This document shows positions 55,304-64,000 of a stretch of DNA of 64,000 nt, piece after piece (position 1 is the first letter of the stretch; each line of letters starts with the position of its first letter). The stretch covers positions 34,736 to 98,735 of the forward strand of contig CALEIK010000035.1 in the NCBI GenBank assembly GCA_937876195.1. The letters run 5' to 3'. Made by a program: the position numbers and the translations under genes. The stretch comes from an uncultured Flavobacteriales bacterium (lineage in GTDB: Bacteria; Bacteroidota; Bacteroidia; Flavobacteriales_D; Crocinitomicaceae). Under the pieces are notes generated by a model. The model ran no database searches, was not told where the DNA came from, and saw only the letters and a program-made list of their open reading frames with translations.

Positions 55304-56650
55304 TTATTGTGGAATTGTGAGGTAGTCGCTAATCAATTTATGAAGCGGTAGGTGCACCCGACCATAAAGCATTTTGGTCTTCGTTGAATCGATGTAGAAT
55401 TGAACGGGCGTGTAATTCAGTGTCCATAAAATCGTGTTCGTGGAGTCTAGGTATGTTTTGGGACGGTATTTACTGGTGTGGAAAATAAGCGATGTGTCAG
55501 CTTTTCGAATGTAGAACGGCGGTGAGTAGAGAAATCGATACTTGTTTTCACTTTCAGTAACCAGTCCTTTTTCCATCAAGCTTTTCAGAAACGTGTGCTG
55601 AGGATCGTTCATTGAAATATAGAGATCAAAACCAGATATTTTCACATCCTTGTATTTCACGACTTCGCTAACTTCAAAATTTTCGTCCAAGTCTGTAGTG
55701 ATGTATTTTTCTTTAATTGTCTGGTAACCACCTTGTCGGTAGGAAACATCACCATTCCAGTGGTTTAAAAATGTTTCAGTCGGGAAATTGAATTTTCCAC
55801 CAAGTTTTTTCAGAACTATAGAAATGGGGTCGTTTGTATTGGTTTTTAAGCGATTGACATCAAAATGAAGATTTGTTAAGTTTTTGGTGAATTCCTGCTT
55901 TTCAAAGGATGGTCCATGAGGTTTTAGCTGAAATGATAGCGTATCAAATTGGGTAATCACCGCATGAAATGTTAAACTGGTCGAATCATTTGTCAACGAG
56001 AGCAGTGCCGACTCAATTCCATATTCTTCCAACTTATCCATGCAGAGTTGCGCGTGAATTGGTTTTTCTACTGAGATTTTTTGATTGAAAAACTCCCGCC
56101 ATAATGGGGAAATTTCGTTGCGTTTAACACTAAGCACATTCTTGATGATTGGTTTATAGTGCTTCCCAAAATAGACAAACAACCAATCGTCACCGTACAC
56201 CATGGAAATATCCATATTTGCAATTCGGTATATTCTGGTCTTAAGGAAGTGCTCTTCTGTAATCGATGTTATTTTTTTGAAATAGCTAATTCCTGATTGG
56301 ACTTTACTGCTATCCCTTATGGTAACCATTATTCCGCCATTCTCGAATTGATTGTCTTTTTCATTCACAAAGAAATAAACGGGTTCTTGGAAATTAATCC
56401 CATAGTTTTTCCCTTGACTGAGAAGAAAGTCCGGAGATAAAAAATCTCTAAACGGTACTTTGTAATGGTAAAATGTCTTTGAAAGTGTACGCGACAATTC
56501 CAGTACATCACTTTGACCTATTATGTCGCCTTCTGGTAATCGATCGTAAATTCTTGGTGGGAGACTGCTTTCCGTTATCCATGGCTTTAGGTAAAGCACA
56601 AGTGCAAGAGATCCAGCGAGAATGAAAATGACAAACAGGTTTCGTGCCAT
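55304..56650 (-). CDS. Membrane-anchored exported protein, function unknown
   Basis: A 448-residue protein with one N-terminal hydrophobic segment (LFVIFILAGSLALVLYL) that lacks an obvious cleavage site, so probably a signal anchor. The remaining residues lie outside the inner membrane. The order LPEGD..., GINFQEPVYFF, then GGIMVTIRDSSKVQSGISYF resembles the order in the upstream neighbour (VPKDAAS..., FDFNQKFNVFY, then GFTFGITDKNLLFDVF), suggesting a distant relationship. It starts nine bases after that gene, so both are likely one transcript. No catalytic motif is recognised. Confidence 0.75.
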   Translation of the reverse strand: MARNLFVIFILAGSLALVLYLKPWITESSLPPRIYDRLPEGDIIGQSDVLELSRTLSKTFYHYKVPFRDFLSPDFLLSQGKNYGINFQEPVYFFVNEKDNQFENGGIMVTIRDSSKVQSGISYFKKITSITEEHFLKTRIYRIANMDISMVYGDDWLFVYFGKHYKPIIKNVLSVKRNEISPLWREFFNQKISVEKPIHAQLCMDKLEEYGIESALLSLTNDSTSLTFHAVITQFDTLSFQLKPHGPSFEKQEFTKNLTNLHFDVNRLKTNTNDPISIVLKKLGGKFNFPTETFLNHWNGDVSYRQGGYQTIKEKYITTDLDENFEVSEVVKYKDVKISGFDLYISMNDPQHTFLKSLMEKGLVTESENKYRFLYSPPFYIRKADTSLIFHTSKYRPKTYLDSTNTILWTLNYTPVQFYIDSTKTKMLYGRVHLPLHKLISDYLTIPQ

Positions 56651-56659
56651 TAGCTCGAG

Positions 56660-58531
56660 TTATTTCGCAATAACGTATAAACTATTAATCAAGTCAAGAA
56701 TATAAGTTCCGGAAGCGTCGTAGTCGCCTTCAAAATTATAGGTGAGGTTGAAAGAAGTCTTGTTTTTGGAAGTCTGCGTTGAATTGAATTCCAACGTTCC
56801 AGTTTTACCTCTTGTTACATCGATGATGTTGTTTTCTTTTTCACTGAATAGGTTGCTCGGCAATCCTTCAATCGCTTTTCCTAAATCACTGTAAGCGTAA
56901 ACTACACCACTGCTCATTACCTTTTTTCTCGTTTTTTTATCGAGTGCATTGCTCCCGTAACCATTTGAATTGTTCATTACTAAATCACTGTCGTTGGTGA
57001 CGATGAACAGACCATTTTTTACGAGTAGAAACAAAGGTGCCGCATTTAACATTCCATTCTCAATCACGATATAGTCCTTTTCCTTTCTCCATGTACTAGC
57101 TACCTTGGTGATACGATGCATAAATTTCTCCATGAGATCCGATCGATCTGTAGAAAACCCCAACGTAAAAATTGGCATATCCTCTTCTGCTTCGACGATT
57201 TCTTCGGTATACTCAAATGTTTCTTCGTCATAGTCGAAAATCACCTTTTTGGTTTTTACTTTCTGAATTCCATTGTAGGTGCCAAACATTCCTCCTTTGT
57301 ACGTCCCAAAGATTGCATCTTTGTTCAGAAACTCATCCATAAACTCTATGGTCAACAGGCTTAAGGAGATATCATTTGCCGTCTCAGCTTCTTTTTCTAA
57401 AATAGGCACGATTACGTCATAGGCTTGCTCATACGCTTCTCGTAGGTTTATTTGATAGGTGAAAAACCCACTATTGTCCTTGTGTATATATTTGAAAAAA
57501 TTCTGATCAAATTTAGTGTCAGTGAGTTTTTCATAGATAGATCCTAGTTCATTGCCATACTTTGTATCCATATGCATTTCAATGGAATGATCGTTGATGA
57601 CCAAATCTCCTACGATGATGTTTTTCTCATAGAGTTGAGACAAATCATTGAACAAGGTTGGGTACAGATTTCGGATGTAATTCAAGTCGTAATTTTTAGT
57701 CATTGTTCTTGAATTGTCAATGTAGAAAACACCTTCTACGTCCTTTTTGAGTTGCTCAGCAAACCGCGCGTCTGATTTCATGAGGTTCTGTCCCTCAATA
57801 AACAATTCATCGTTTACTTTCTTGAGAAACTGAATTCTAAAAGAGAGCTCAATTGAATCTCTAAACTCGTAATATGTTTTTTCTATCGGGTTTTCATCGG
57901 CTACAGGTAATCGCTCACTTTCCGTCGGATTTGAGGTGTTTTCTTCAATTTCCATTTCGTTGGAGATTCCATTAATATCTTCCTGTGCCTCTTCTGGGTA
58001 GTAGTTGTAATCGTCGTACCAAGGATATTCATTTCCGTTTGCATACCAAATTGAATCGGTAATTTCATTTACAAGGCGATCGTTCGGAGTTACTCTGTAC
58101 AAGATTCCAGAATTTCCTTTTATAGCGATTTGGTTAAAATAAGAGGTGTAAAATTCAATACCATCATAGTCGCTTTCCACCTTTTCAAAATCGTCAAACA
58201 CGTCAAAAAGTAAGTTTTTATCTGTGATTCCAAACGTAAATCCTGAGATTTCATAGTCATCACCATTCCCATAAAACACGTTGAACTTTTGATTAAAATC
58301 AAACCCCGATTCTTTGAGTGTTTTACCCGCGGTTGAACCATCGAACAATTCCTGCTGAATTTCTTCCATGAACTCATAACTAATCAGCTCATCCAGGGAT
58401 ATTTTTTGAAAAAGGTTGATGTTGTTAATGCTAAAGACAGAAGCGGCATCTTTTGGAACGAGATTTTCAGAAACCTGAGCAAATGAAAGTGCTAAAGTAC
58501 TTACAAACAAAGTGGTGATTAAGAATTTCAT
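56660..58531 (-). CDS. Exported protein resembling the DUF4836 family, function unknown
   Basis: A 623-residue protein with a signal peptide (LITTLFVSTLALSFAQ) and a mature start VPKDAASVFSINNINLFQKIS, which resembles the start of DUF4836-type proteins of Bacteroidota. Residues about 180-225 are a low-complexity acidic linker (Glu, Asn, Asp). Two further globular regions follow, and there is no T9SS tail, so it is probably periplasmic. The family assignment is tentative. Its own -7 box lies 39 bases upstream, and the 448-residue relative follows it. Confidence 0.72.
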   Translation of the reverse strand: MKFLITTLFVSTLALSFAQVSENLVPKDAASVFSINNINLFQKISLDELISYEFMEEIQQELFDGSTAGKTLKESGFDFNQKFNVFYGNGDDYEISGFTFGITDKNLLFDVFDDFEKVESDYDGIEFYTSYFNQIAIKGNSGILYRVTPNDRLVNEITDSIWYANGNEYPWYDDYNYYPEEAQEDINGISNEMEIEENTSNPTESERLPVADENPIEKTYYEFRDSIELSFRIQFLKKVNDELFIEGQNLMKSDARFAEQLKKDVEGVFYIDNSRTMTKNYDLNYIRNLYPTLFNDLSQLYEKNIIVGDLVINDHSIEMHMDTKYGNELGSIYEKLTDTKFDQNFFKYIHKDNSGFFTYQINLREAYEQAYDVIVPILEKEAETANDISLSLLTIEFMDEFLNKDAIFGTYKGGMFGTYNGIQKVKTKKVIFDYDEETFEYTEEIVEAEEDMPIFTLGFSTDRSDLMEKFMHRITKVASTWRKEKDYIVIENGMLNAAPLFLLVKNGLFIVTNDSDLVMNNSNGYGSNALDKKTRKKVMSSGVVYAYSDLGKAIEGLPSNLFSEKENNIIDVTRGKTGTLEFNSTQTSKNKTSFNLTYNFEGDYDASGTYILDLINSLYVIAK

Positions 58532-58569
58532 AATTATATGTTTTCCTTGTGTTAAAGGGAATTACATAG

Positions 58570-58577
58570 CAAAAGTA
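58570..58577 (-). promoter_or_regulatory. -7 box TACTTTTG before the DUF4836-like gene
   Basis: An exact TAnnTTTG match on the minus strand, 39 bases before the ATG at 58531. No clear -33 element lies at the right distance. It suggests expression independent of the upstream lipoprotein gene. Confidence 0.4.
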
Positions 58578-58592
58578 CAAAAAGTAAGTGTG

Positions 58593-59267
58593 CTATTGTG
58601 TATTTACGATAGAAATAGTGTTATCGAGCAGACTTGGATTTTGAGTCAATACATACGGGTTCGTTCGCAGCATTATCGCCTTATTGTTTTTCGATTTTTT
58701 CGCAGTTTCATTGGTAAAATTTTCTACATCCGATTCAAAACGTGTAATTGAAGTGTAAATACCAGTTTTAAGCAGATCGGCATCTTCTTTTTTAATTTCA
58801 GAAACTTTCTGAATCGTCATTCTTGGGATAGAGCGAACTAAAGTGCTGCTGTTAAATACTAACCAAGGGGTATTTAATTCAGGAATTTCAGTCTTAGTTT
58901 CGAAATGAACCACGTCCTTAATCGCTCTTTGAAGATGCTCGACGGATTCAAAATCACATTGAAGCTTAAAAATGAAATCAGTGAAATTATTCTCGACAAT
59001 CACATTTGAAATTCCTTCCATCTCTCTAAGCTGGAGAACAACATCATTAACTTTTGCAGCGATATCATCAATAGACGGAACTTTTTTACCGTTGAGACTA
59101 TCCAACGCTAGGATAGAATTCACCTTCACCTTACTCGAACTCAAGTTAATAGTGTATTTAAATGTTCCAGAACCATCGTTGTTCATTGATAAATCATCAA
59201 CAATCTCGATACAACTACTGAACGAAAACAGCACAACAATAAGATGAATAAGCAGATTCCATTTCAT
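58593..59267 (-). CDS. Putative lipoprotein, function unknown
   Basis: A 224-residue protein beginning MKWNLLIHLIVVLFSFSSC. The Cys after FSFSS fits a lipobox with acylation at residue 19, so it is likely an inner- or outer-membrane lipoprotein. The mature part has a DGSGTFKYTINLSSSKVKVN stretch and a second domain, without recognised motifs. It precedes the DUF4836-like gene by 61 bases on the same strand and is divergent from ridA. Confidence 0.72.
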   Translation of the reverse strand: MKWNLLIHLIVVLFSFSSCIEIVDDLSMNNDGSGTFKYTINLSSSKVKVNSILALDSLNGKKVPSIDDIAAKVNDVVLQLREMEGISNVIVENNFTDFIFKLQCDFESVEHLQRAIKDVVHFETKTEIPELNTPWLVFNSSTLVRSIPRMTIQKVSEIKKEDADLLKTGIYTSITRFESDVENFTNETAKKSKNNKAIMLRTNPYVLTQNPSLLDNTISIVNTQ

Positions 59268-59272
59268 AGCGC

Positions 59273-59280
59273 AAATTTAT
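59273..59280 (-). promoter_or_regulatory. -7 box TAAATTTG before the lipoprotein gene
   Basis: An exact TAnnTTTG match on the minus strand that ends only five bases before the ATG at 59267, implying a nearly leaderless mRNA. A TTTG lies 14 bases further upstream, shorter than usual spacing. Confidence 0.4.
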
Positions 59281-59352
59281 TTTTAAAACAGATACAAATT
59301 GAATACCATGAATGAAATAATGCGAAAACTTTAATTATCCTTGAATACTCTT

Positions 59353-59360
59353 TATATTTG
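59353..59360 (+). promoter_or_regulatory. -7 box TATATTTG before ridA
   Basis: An exact TAnnTTTG match 18 bases before the ATG at 59379. No -33 element of good spacing was found. Confidence 0.45.
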
Positions 59361-59378
59361 TAACAAATTACGCATTGT

Positions 59379-59813
59379 ATGTCAGACAACGAAAGAATTT
59401 CTACAGAAAAAGCACCAAAGCCAGTTGGAATGTATCCACACGCTAGAAAAGTGGGGGATTTGTTGTTTTTATCTGGAGTGGGACCTCGCACAGCAGGATC
59501 AGATGCTACAGACTCGGCAGTTCCTGGTTTAGAGCTAGATAAGAATGGAAATTTCATTGCTTTTGACTTTGAAAAACAATGCAGAAGTGTATTTGACAAT
59601 GTGAAGATTATTCTGGAAGAATCGGGATCTAGTTGGGATAAATTGGTCGACGTGACCGTATTTCTTGTCAACATGAAACGTGATTTCCATACCTACAATC
59701 GAATTTATGCAGAGTATTTTAAAGAGAATTTACCATGCAGAACAACAGTGGAGATTAACGCACTTCCTACACCTATTGCGATTGAATTAAAATGTATAGC
59801 AACAATTAACTAA
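59379..59813 (+). CDS. RidA family (YjgF/YER057c/UK114) enamine/imine deaminase-like protein
   Basis: A 144-residue cytoplasmic protein. Family hallmarks are PVGMYPHARKVGDLLFLSGVGP near the N-terminus, a QCRSVFDNVKIILEESGSSW helix, and the C-terminal CRTTVEINALPTPIAIELKCIA, whose Arg and Glu bind substrate carboxylates in RidA proteins. RidA hydrolyses reactive enamines from PLP enzymes; some relatives act on 2-aminomuconate. An insertion in the loop after residue 35 (RTAGSDATDSAVPG) makes it slightly longer than typical RidA and closer to the aminomuconate-deaminase-like branch. The next gene follows after two bases. Confidence 0.9.
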   Translation: MSDNERISTEKAPKPVGMYPHARKVGDLLFLSGVGPRTAGSDATDSAVPGLELDKNGNFIAFDFEKQCRSVFDNVKIILEESGSSWDKLVDVTVFLVNMKRDFHTYNRIYAEYFKENLPCRTTVEINALPTPIAIELKCIATIN

Positions 59814-59815
59814 TT

Positions 59816-60394
59816 ATGATTGGATTTATTATTCGCTGCATATTGGCAGCAGCATCTTTATTTTTCACAGTGGCTCTTTTTTACAATGGTTATTGGGGCT
59901 GGGGAATTGTCATGATATTCATATCTGCAATTGTAGGTTTTTCTTTTTTTAGAAATGAAAAAATGATTTTAGCCCTGAACGCCATGAGAATGGGTGATAC
60001 CGAGAAAGCGAAAAAGCAAATCAACAAAATTACGCATCCACAGTTCTTGCCTAAAAAGCAACACGCCTATGTCTTGTTTTTGCAAGCGGTATTGGGCACG
60101 CAGGAGCTTGGTTTCGCGAAAAGTGAAGAGTTGTTACGCAAGGCAATTGGAATGGGATTAAGAACAGGACAAGACAACGCAGTTGCACGGATGCACCTGG
60201 CTGGAATTTGTGCTCAAACAGGAAGAAAAACAGAATCGCTGACACTTTTAGCAGAGGCGAAGAAACTGGATACTTCTGGCGTGATGAAGGAACAAATCAA
60301 TCAAATGCAAAAGCAAATGCAAGTGGCTCCTTCGAAGAACCAAATGCGTATGGCGCAGATGATGGGAGGAAGAAAAAAGACACCACGTCGCTAG
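59816..60394 (+). CDS. Membrane protein with TPR-like cytoplasmic region, function unknown
   Basis: A 192-residue protein with two N-terminal membrane helices (residues about 4-22 and 27-45, with a short YNGYWGWG turn) followed by a soluble helical region. The latter shows paired-helix spacing such as ALNAMRMGDTEKAKKQINK and ARMHLAGICAQTGRKTESL, typical of tetratricopeptide-like repeats. The tail is rich in Gln, Met, Lys and Arg. It probably acts as a small scaffold at the inner membrane. It sits two bases after ridA and three bases before the methyltransferase, in one operon. Confidence 0.72.
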   Translation: MIGFIIRCILAAASLFFTVALFYNGYWGWGIVMIFISAIVGFSFFRNEKMILALNAMRMGDTEKAKKQINKITHPQFLPKKQHAYVLFLQAVLGTQELGFAKSEELLRKAIGMGLRTGQDNAVARMHLAGICAQTGRKTESLTLLAEAKKLDTSGVMKEQINQMQKQMQVAPSKNQMRMAQMMGGRKKTPRR

Positions 60395-60397
60395 TTG

Positions 60398-61267
60398 ATG
60401 GATGATCAACGCTTGTATACTACTGGCTGGGACGATTACGAACTGGTTGATGCAGGTGGTGGACTGAAATTGGAGCGCTGGGGCAAAATTTACACCATTC
60501 GACCTGAAATTCAGGCTTATTTTAAATCAGAGATACCTTTTGAGGAGTGGCGCCGAATGGCCCATTGGGAGTTTGTGTCGAAAGGAGGACAGTCAGGGAA
60601 CTGGAAAGCATTAAAAAATGACGCCCCGAAAGAATGGCAGATTGCGTACAATTCGTTTCGTTTTAATCTTAAGATTACAAAATTTAAGCACGTCGGTCTG
60701 TTTCCAGAACAGCGCATCAATTGGGATTTCATTCAAAACAACCTCTCTTCAGAAAGCAACTTCCTAAATTTATTCGCCTATACTGGTGCAGCATCTATTG
60801 TCGCTAAATCGACGGGAGCGGAAATCATTCATTGCGATTCTGTGAAACAATTGATTTCCTGGGCAAAAGAGAATATGGAGTCCAGCAACCTAGAGGGAAT
60901 TAAGTGGGTACACGAAGACGCGCTGAAGTTTGCAGAACGTGAAGTAAAGAGAGGAAAGCACTATTCGGGAATCATTATGGATCCACCGGCCTGGGGAACT
61001 GGCGCAAAAAATGAGAAATGGAAGCTGGAAGATAAATTGGAAGATTTATTGAAGAACGCAGCATCACTTATCGGTAATTCAGGTTTCCTGATTCTCAATA
61101 CCTATTCGCCCACTGTTGATTTGAAATCTATTGAACGAATTGCGCACCGCATTTTTAAGAAAAGAACTTTTGAAGTGAAGGAACTTTGGATGAAAACTAC
61201 GACAGGGAAGGAACTTTTTTATGGGAATTTGCTAAGAATACATGCTGAAGAGAAAGCTACGGGATAG
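60398..61267 (+). CDS. RlmI/RlmK-like SAM-dependent RNA methyltransferase
   Basis: 289 residues from the ATG three bases after the previous stop; the preceding TTG is an alternative. The Rossmann methyltransferase core has motif I LNLFAYTGAASIVA near residue 122, an acidic residue after HCDSVKQ near 147, and motif IV MDPPAWG near 193. The last fits COG1092 rRNA cytosine-C5 methyltransferases, although the N-terminal PUA domain of full RlmI is absent. The substrate is therefore uncertain; an RNA base is most likely. Confidence 0.85.
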   Translation: MDDQRLYTTGWDDYELVDAGGGLKLERWGKIYTIRPEIQAYFKSEIPFEEWRRMAHWEFVSKGGQSGNWKALKNDAPKEWQIAYNSFRFNLKITKFKHVGLFPEQRINWDFIQNNLSSESNFLNLFAYTGAASIVAKSTGAEIIHCDSVKQLISWAKENMESSNLEGIKWVHEDALKFAEREVKRGKHYSGIIMDPPAWGTGAKNEKWKLEDKLEDLLKNAASLIGNSGFLILNTYSPTVDLKSIERIAHRIFKKRTFEVKELWMKTTTGKELFYGNLLRIHAEEKATG

Positions 61268-61516
61268 TTTATAGGGTGTAAATTAACTAATTTAGATGTA
61301 ATTGTTAAAAATTGGAATTTTGTACTTCTGCCCAAATTGATAGCACAATTTGAGCCTGCTTAAATATTCAATGAAGGGAGTCTTTTGTTTGTTAAAGCAT
61401 TGTGAATATTCAAATAATCTGTAAGCCTTTCATAATTTGGGGTAAAAAGCTTTCTAATGGGCAACCGTTGACTTAACTTCGTGTCTTAGGGTTAATACAC
61501 TAATGTAATATTACTT

Positions 61517-61993
61517 ATGAAACAAATCATTTTGTTGTCGTTTTTTTCTGGAATTGTGCTTTTTAACAATCACTCATATGGACAGATAACAACTCCTTTT
61601 AACGATGTGAAATCAATGCATAAGGAAGAGTGGACGCCACATTTTTCTAATGATGATTTTTCCATTGAATATAAATTCATAGCCTGTGATCCAGAAATGG
61701 GGTATGATCAAGAATCTGTGTTACTTAAAATTAAGAATAATACAAGTAGTCATTTATCCATTAGTTGGCATATGATTTTGCACTACGACGAGTTGTGTAG
61801 AACCTGTGATTTTGAGGATGAATACACATTCACCTTTGACCTTGAACCAAACGCCGAAAAATCGAGTGATTGCAGTGTTTATAGTAATAATCAGTTGAAA
61901 ATATTTTCCCGCTTTATTGATCAGAACTACACAAATGGTGAGGTTTTAACTGGATTTCAGTTTGAAAAATTAGACTGGAATACTAAACAATAA
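61517..61993 (+). CDS. Small exported protein, function unknown
   Basis: A 158-residue protein with a signal peptide (ILLSFFSGIVLFNNHSYGQ). The mature part is acidic and beta-rich, contains two Cys in DELCRTCDFEDE near residue 95 and another Cys in SSDCSVYS, and has no recognised motif or T9SS tail. The CDS follows 249 bases of A/T-rich sequence with no clear gene and no perfect promoter match. Its stop is followed by a small inverted repeat (CTGAAA-A-TTTCAG, 61994-62006) and then the CUB-domain gene. Confidence 0.65.
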   Translation: MKQIILLSFFSGIVLFNNHSYGQITTPFNDVKSMHKEEWTPHFSNDDFSIEYKFIACDPEMGYDQESVLLKIKNNTSSHLSISWHMILHYDELCRTCDFEDEYTFTFDLEPNAEKSSDCSVYSNNQLKIFSRFIDQNYTNGEVLTGFQFEKLDWNTKQ

Positions 61994-62025
61994 CTGAAAA
62001 TTTCAGGAAAACATATAGCGAAAAA

Positions 62026-64000
62026 ATGAAAACTCAGACTTTACTTAGAATATTTTTGATCTTGTTTGTAGGGTGTCATTCTTTGAACGGACAAGTCTAT
62101 AACATGACCAATGGGACTATAAACACATGTTCAGGAACGTTTTATGATCCAGGGGGCACTGGTAATTATGCCAATGGTCAAAGCTTTTCAATGACCATTT
62201 GTTCTGATAACGGGGGGCAAATTTTTTTAGATTTTACAGGTTTTCCATTTCAAGTTGAAACAAGTTTTGATTTTCTCAATATATATGATGGAACGAATAC
62301 TGGTGGAGCGCTTTTACATAATTCTCAAACCGCAGGTGGTACAACAAACCCAGGAGTAATAATATCTTCGACAGGATGTCTTCATATAACATGGTCTTCA
62401 GATGGATCGGTAGTTTATTCGGGTTGGCAAGCGACAATTAGCTGCGTTTCATGTAGTGACGGGATTCAAAATGGTAACGAAACAGACGTAGATTGTGGTG
62501 GATTCTGTCCTTCATGTTCAGATTGTAATAACGGTATTCAAGATGGAAATGAAACTGGTGTTGACTGTGGACCTACTTGCCTTGAACCTTGCCATTGTTC
62601 TGACGGAATATTAAGTGGAGATGAAACAGATATAGATTGTGGTGGATCATGTATTCCATGCCCGGTGCCATGTAATGTGAATTTAACATATACAACGGGC
62701 GCAGCCCCTCCGGTGCCACCGACCTACAATATGTCAACGAGTAGTATAAGTACTTGCTCAGGGATGTTTTTTGATCCGGGAGGAACAGGTAACTACGCTA
62801 ATAGTATTGGATTAACTACTCAAACGTTTTGTTCTGATCAACCAGGAGAACAAATTATTATAGATTTTTCGGGTTTTCCCTTTCAGGTTGAGACCAACTA
62901 TGATTTTATCAATATCTATGATGGTGTTGGAACTGGAGGAACACAACTTTGGAATTCGCAAGCTATGGGGGGAACGTCCAACCCGGGGGTAATTACTTCG
63001 ACAAGCGGTTGTGTGACGATTACATTTTCTAGTGATGGTTCTGTCACTTATGTAGGATGGCAAGCGGAAATATCCTGTACCAATCCACCATCTGAGACGT
63101 TCGATTGCAATGGAGGAGATATTATTCTAACTGCAGAGGGTCAAGGAGAATATACGCTAGTGATGAATAATGATTTTGATGCTGGTACTGCTGGTACAGG
63201 TTGGAATACAAACATTACAGCTGATTATTCGAATCCCTGTGATCCTTCGGTAGACGGTGGGACGTATATGTGGATGGGAAATTCAGCACCACACCCCAGA
63301 GTTATTGAAACAGTGCCCATGGACGTTTCTTGCGGAGGAGAGATTTGTTTCTATATTGACTTTTCGACGCAAGGACAAGCTTCTCCATGTGAAGGTCCGG
63401 ATTTAGCCGGTGAAGGTGTCTACTTTGAATACAGTACAAATGGTGGAGCTACTTGGACACAAATTAATTACTTTTCTCCGAATGGAGGAAGCGATCCAAT
63501 CATGACTGCATGGAATCAATACTGTTATACAATTCCACCAGCGGCAATGACGGCTAACACCTTGTTTCATTGGGCACAGACCGGTAGTTCAGGAATTGGA
63601 AATGATCACTGGGGACTCGATAATGTGACAATATCTTCGGTGGTAGATTGCTCACCTTATGTGTACGATTATTGGCACATTCCTGGGGGAGATGACAATC
63701 CAACGCAAAACACTACCGTTACCCAAACAACTACATACAATGTCACTTATACAAACGGAACTGACTCTTGCTCAACGTCAATTACAGTTCCTGTTCCTCC
63801 TGGAACAACAGCAGATGCTGGTCCCGACCAAACAATTTGCGCTGGAGATCCGGCTATTCTGATCGGTGCCGCACCAGTTACAACAGATGATGGTGCAACA
63901 TATTCATGGACTAGTGGAGCTGGTTCTGGAACAATTAATTTAGGCGGAGGAGTAAACGGACAAGTATCGGTTTCTCCTGCTGTGACAACAACTTATACAT
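62026..64000 (+). CDS. Secreted CUB-domain protein with Cys-rich repeats, 5' part (runs off the edge)
   Basis: The frame is open from an ATG to the last base (658 codons so far). A signal peptide covers residues 1-24 (LLRIFLILFVGCHSLNGQ). Two CUB-like sandwiches lie at about residues 35-141 and 242-350, each with TCSG.FYDPGGTGNYAN-type starts and FDFLNIYDG. Between them are three copies of a C.DGIQNGNET.VDCGG.C..C motif (residues about 142-212). A MAM/choice-of-anchor-like region (about 370-545) and a PKD/SprB-like start (ADAGPDQTICAGDPA) follow. A T9SS C-terminal domain probably lies beyond the window. It is likely a large surface protein; the function is unknown. Confidence 0.82.
   Translation, partial: MKTQTLLRIFLILFVGCHSLNGQVYNMTNGTINTCSGTFYDPGGTGNYANGQSFSMTICSDNGGQIFLDFTGFPFQVETSFDFLNIYDGTNTGGALLHNSQTAGGTTNPGVIISSTGCLHITWSSDGSVVYSGWQATISCVSCSDGIQNGNETDVDCGGFCPSCSDCNNGIQDGNETGVDCGPTCLEPCHCSDGILSGDETDIDCGGSCIPCPVPCNVNLTYTTGAAPPVPPTYNMSTSSISTCSGMFFDPGGTGNYANSIGLTTQTFCSDQPGEQIIIDFSGFPFQVETNYDFINIYDGVGTGGTQLWNSQAMGGTSNPGVITSTSGCVTITFSSDGSVTYVGWQAEISCTNPPSETFDCNGGDIILTAEGQGEYTLVMNNDFDAGTAGTGWNTNITADYSNPCDPSVDGGTYMWMGNSAPHPRVIETVPMDVSCGGEICFYIDFSTQGQASPCEGPDLAGEGVYFEYSTNGGATWTQINYFSPNGGSDPIMTAWNQYCYTIPPAAMTANTLFHWAQTGSSGIGNDHWGLDNVTISSVVDCSPYVYDYWHIPGGDDNPTQNTTVTQTTTYNVTYTNGTDSCSTSITVPVPPGTTADAGPDQTICAGDPAILIGAAPVTTDDGATYSWTSGAGSGTINLGGGVNGQVSVSPAVTTTYT

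Overview
The window looks like chromosomal DNA of a Bacteroidota bacterium, order Flavobacteriales. Several things point there: a full-length SprA translocon of the type IX secretion system (T9SS), a PorP/SprF-type membrane protein, many secreted proteins with C-terminal T9SS sorting domains, and repeated upstream elements matching the Bacteroidota -7 box TAnnTTTG. A Crocinitomicaceae or Cryomorphaceae member (Fluviicola-like) is a reasonable guess from the gene content, but that is inference only. No insertion sequences, phage genes or CRISPR arrays were seen.

Layout, left to right. 1-2831: the 3' end of galE, an outer-membrane protein, TatD nuclease and type I asparaginase, closely packed. 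2900-3602: a broken tRNA-Ser copy, an intact tRNA-Ser(GGA), a strong terminator and four tandem dyad-rich units of about 127 bp. 3783-7236: an exported W/Y-rich protein, then the GTPases Era and Der. 7334-12416: a secreted subtilisin-like protease and two tandem near-duplicate T9SS cargo genes. 12437-16815 (minus): a TonB-C protein with an N-terminal Cys domain and a giant outer-membrane barrel. 16921-19780: NlpC/P60 peptidase and a histidine kinase/response regulator pair. 19851-23824: Wzx, Wzz-like and O-antigen ligase/polymerase genes. 23921-28638: Pif1-like helicase, a small exported protein, RecJ.

28682-34893 (minus): a SprF-like gene behind a 1713-residue adhesin-like protein with eight internal repeats arranged as ABC ABC AB. 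35011-37803: glutaryl-CoA dehydrogenase-like enzyme, divergent from DUF4271-hemD. 37992-41619: two more T9SS cargo proteins, one Omp28-like with a CxxC motif and one arylsulfotransferase-like. 41702-52322: maeB-ruvA-sprA-GNAT, apparently one operon. 52324-59267 (minus): PhoH/PIN ATPase, PQQ-type sugar dehydrogenase with a T9SS tail, two distantly similar exported proteins and a lipoprotein. 59379-64000: RidA, a TPR-like membrane protein, an RlmI-like methyltransferase, a small exported protein, and a CUB-domain protein that runs off the right edge.

The unifying theme is cell-surface biology. SprA would form the outer-membrane channel. Six clear type A sorting-domain cargos (7334, 9826, 11148, 37992, 39985, 53840) and one type B cargo (29752) would use it, with the SprF-like protein probably serving the type B cargo. 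The Wzx/Wzz/Wzy-type genes and galE would build surface polysaccharide. The best candidates for something undescribed are the tRNA-Ser-associated repeat array, the recently duplicated and apparently gene-converted cargo pair, and the triplet-periodic adhesin.
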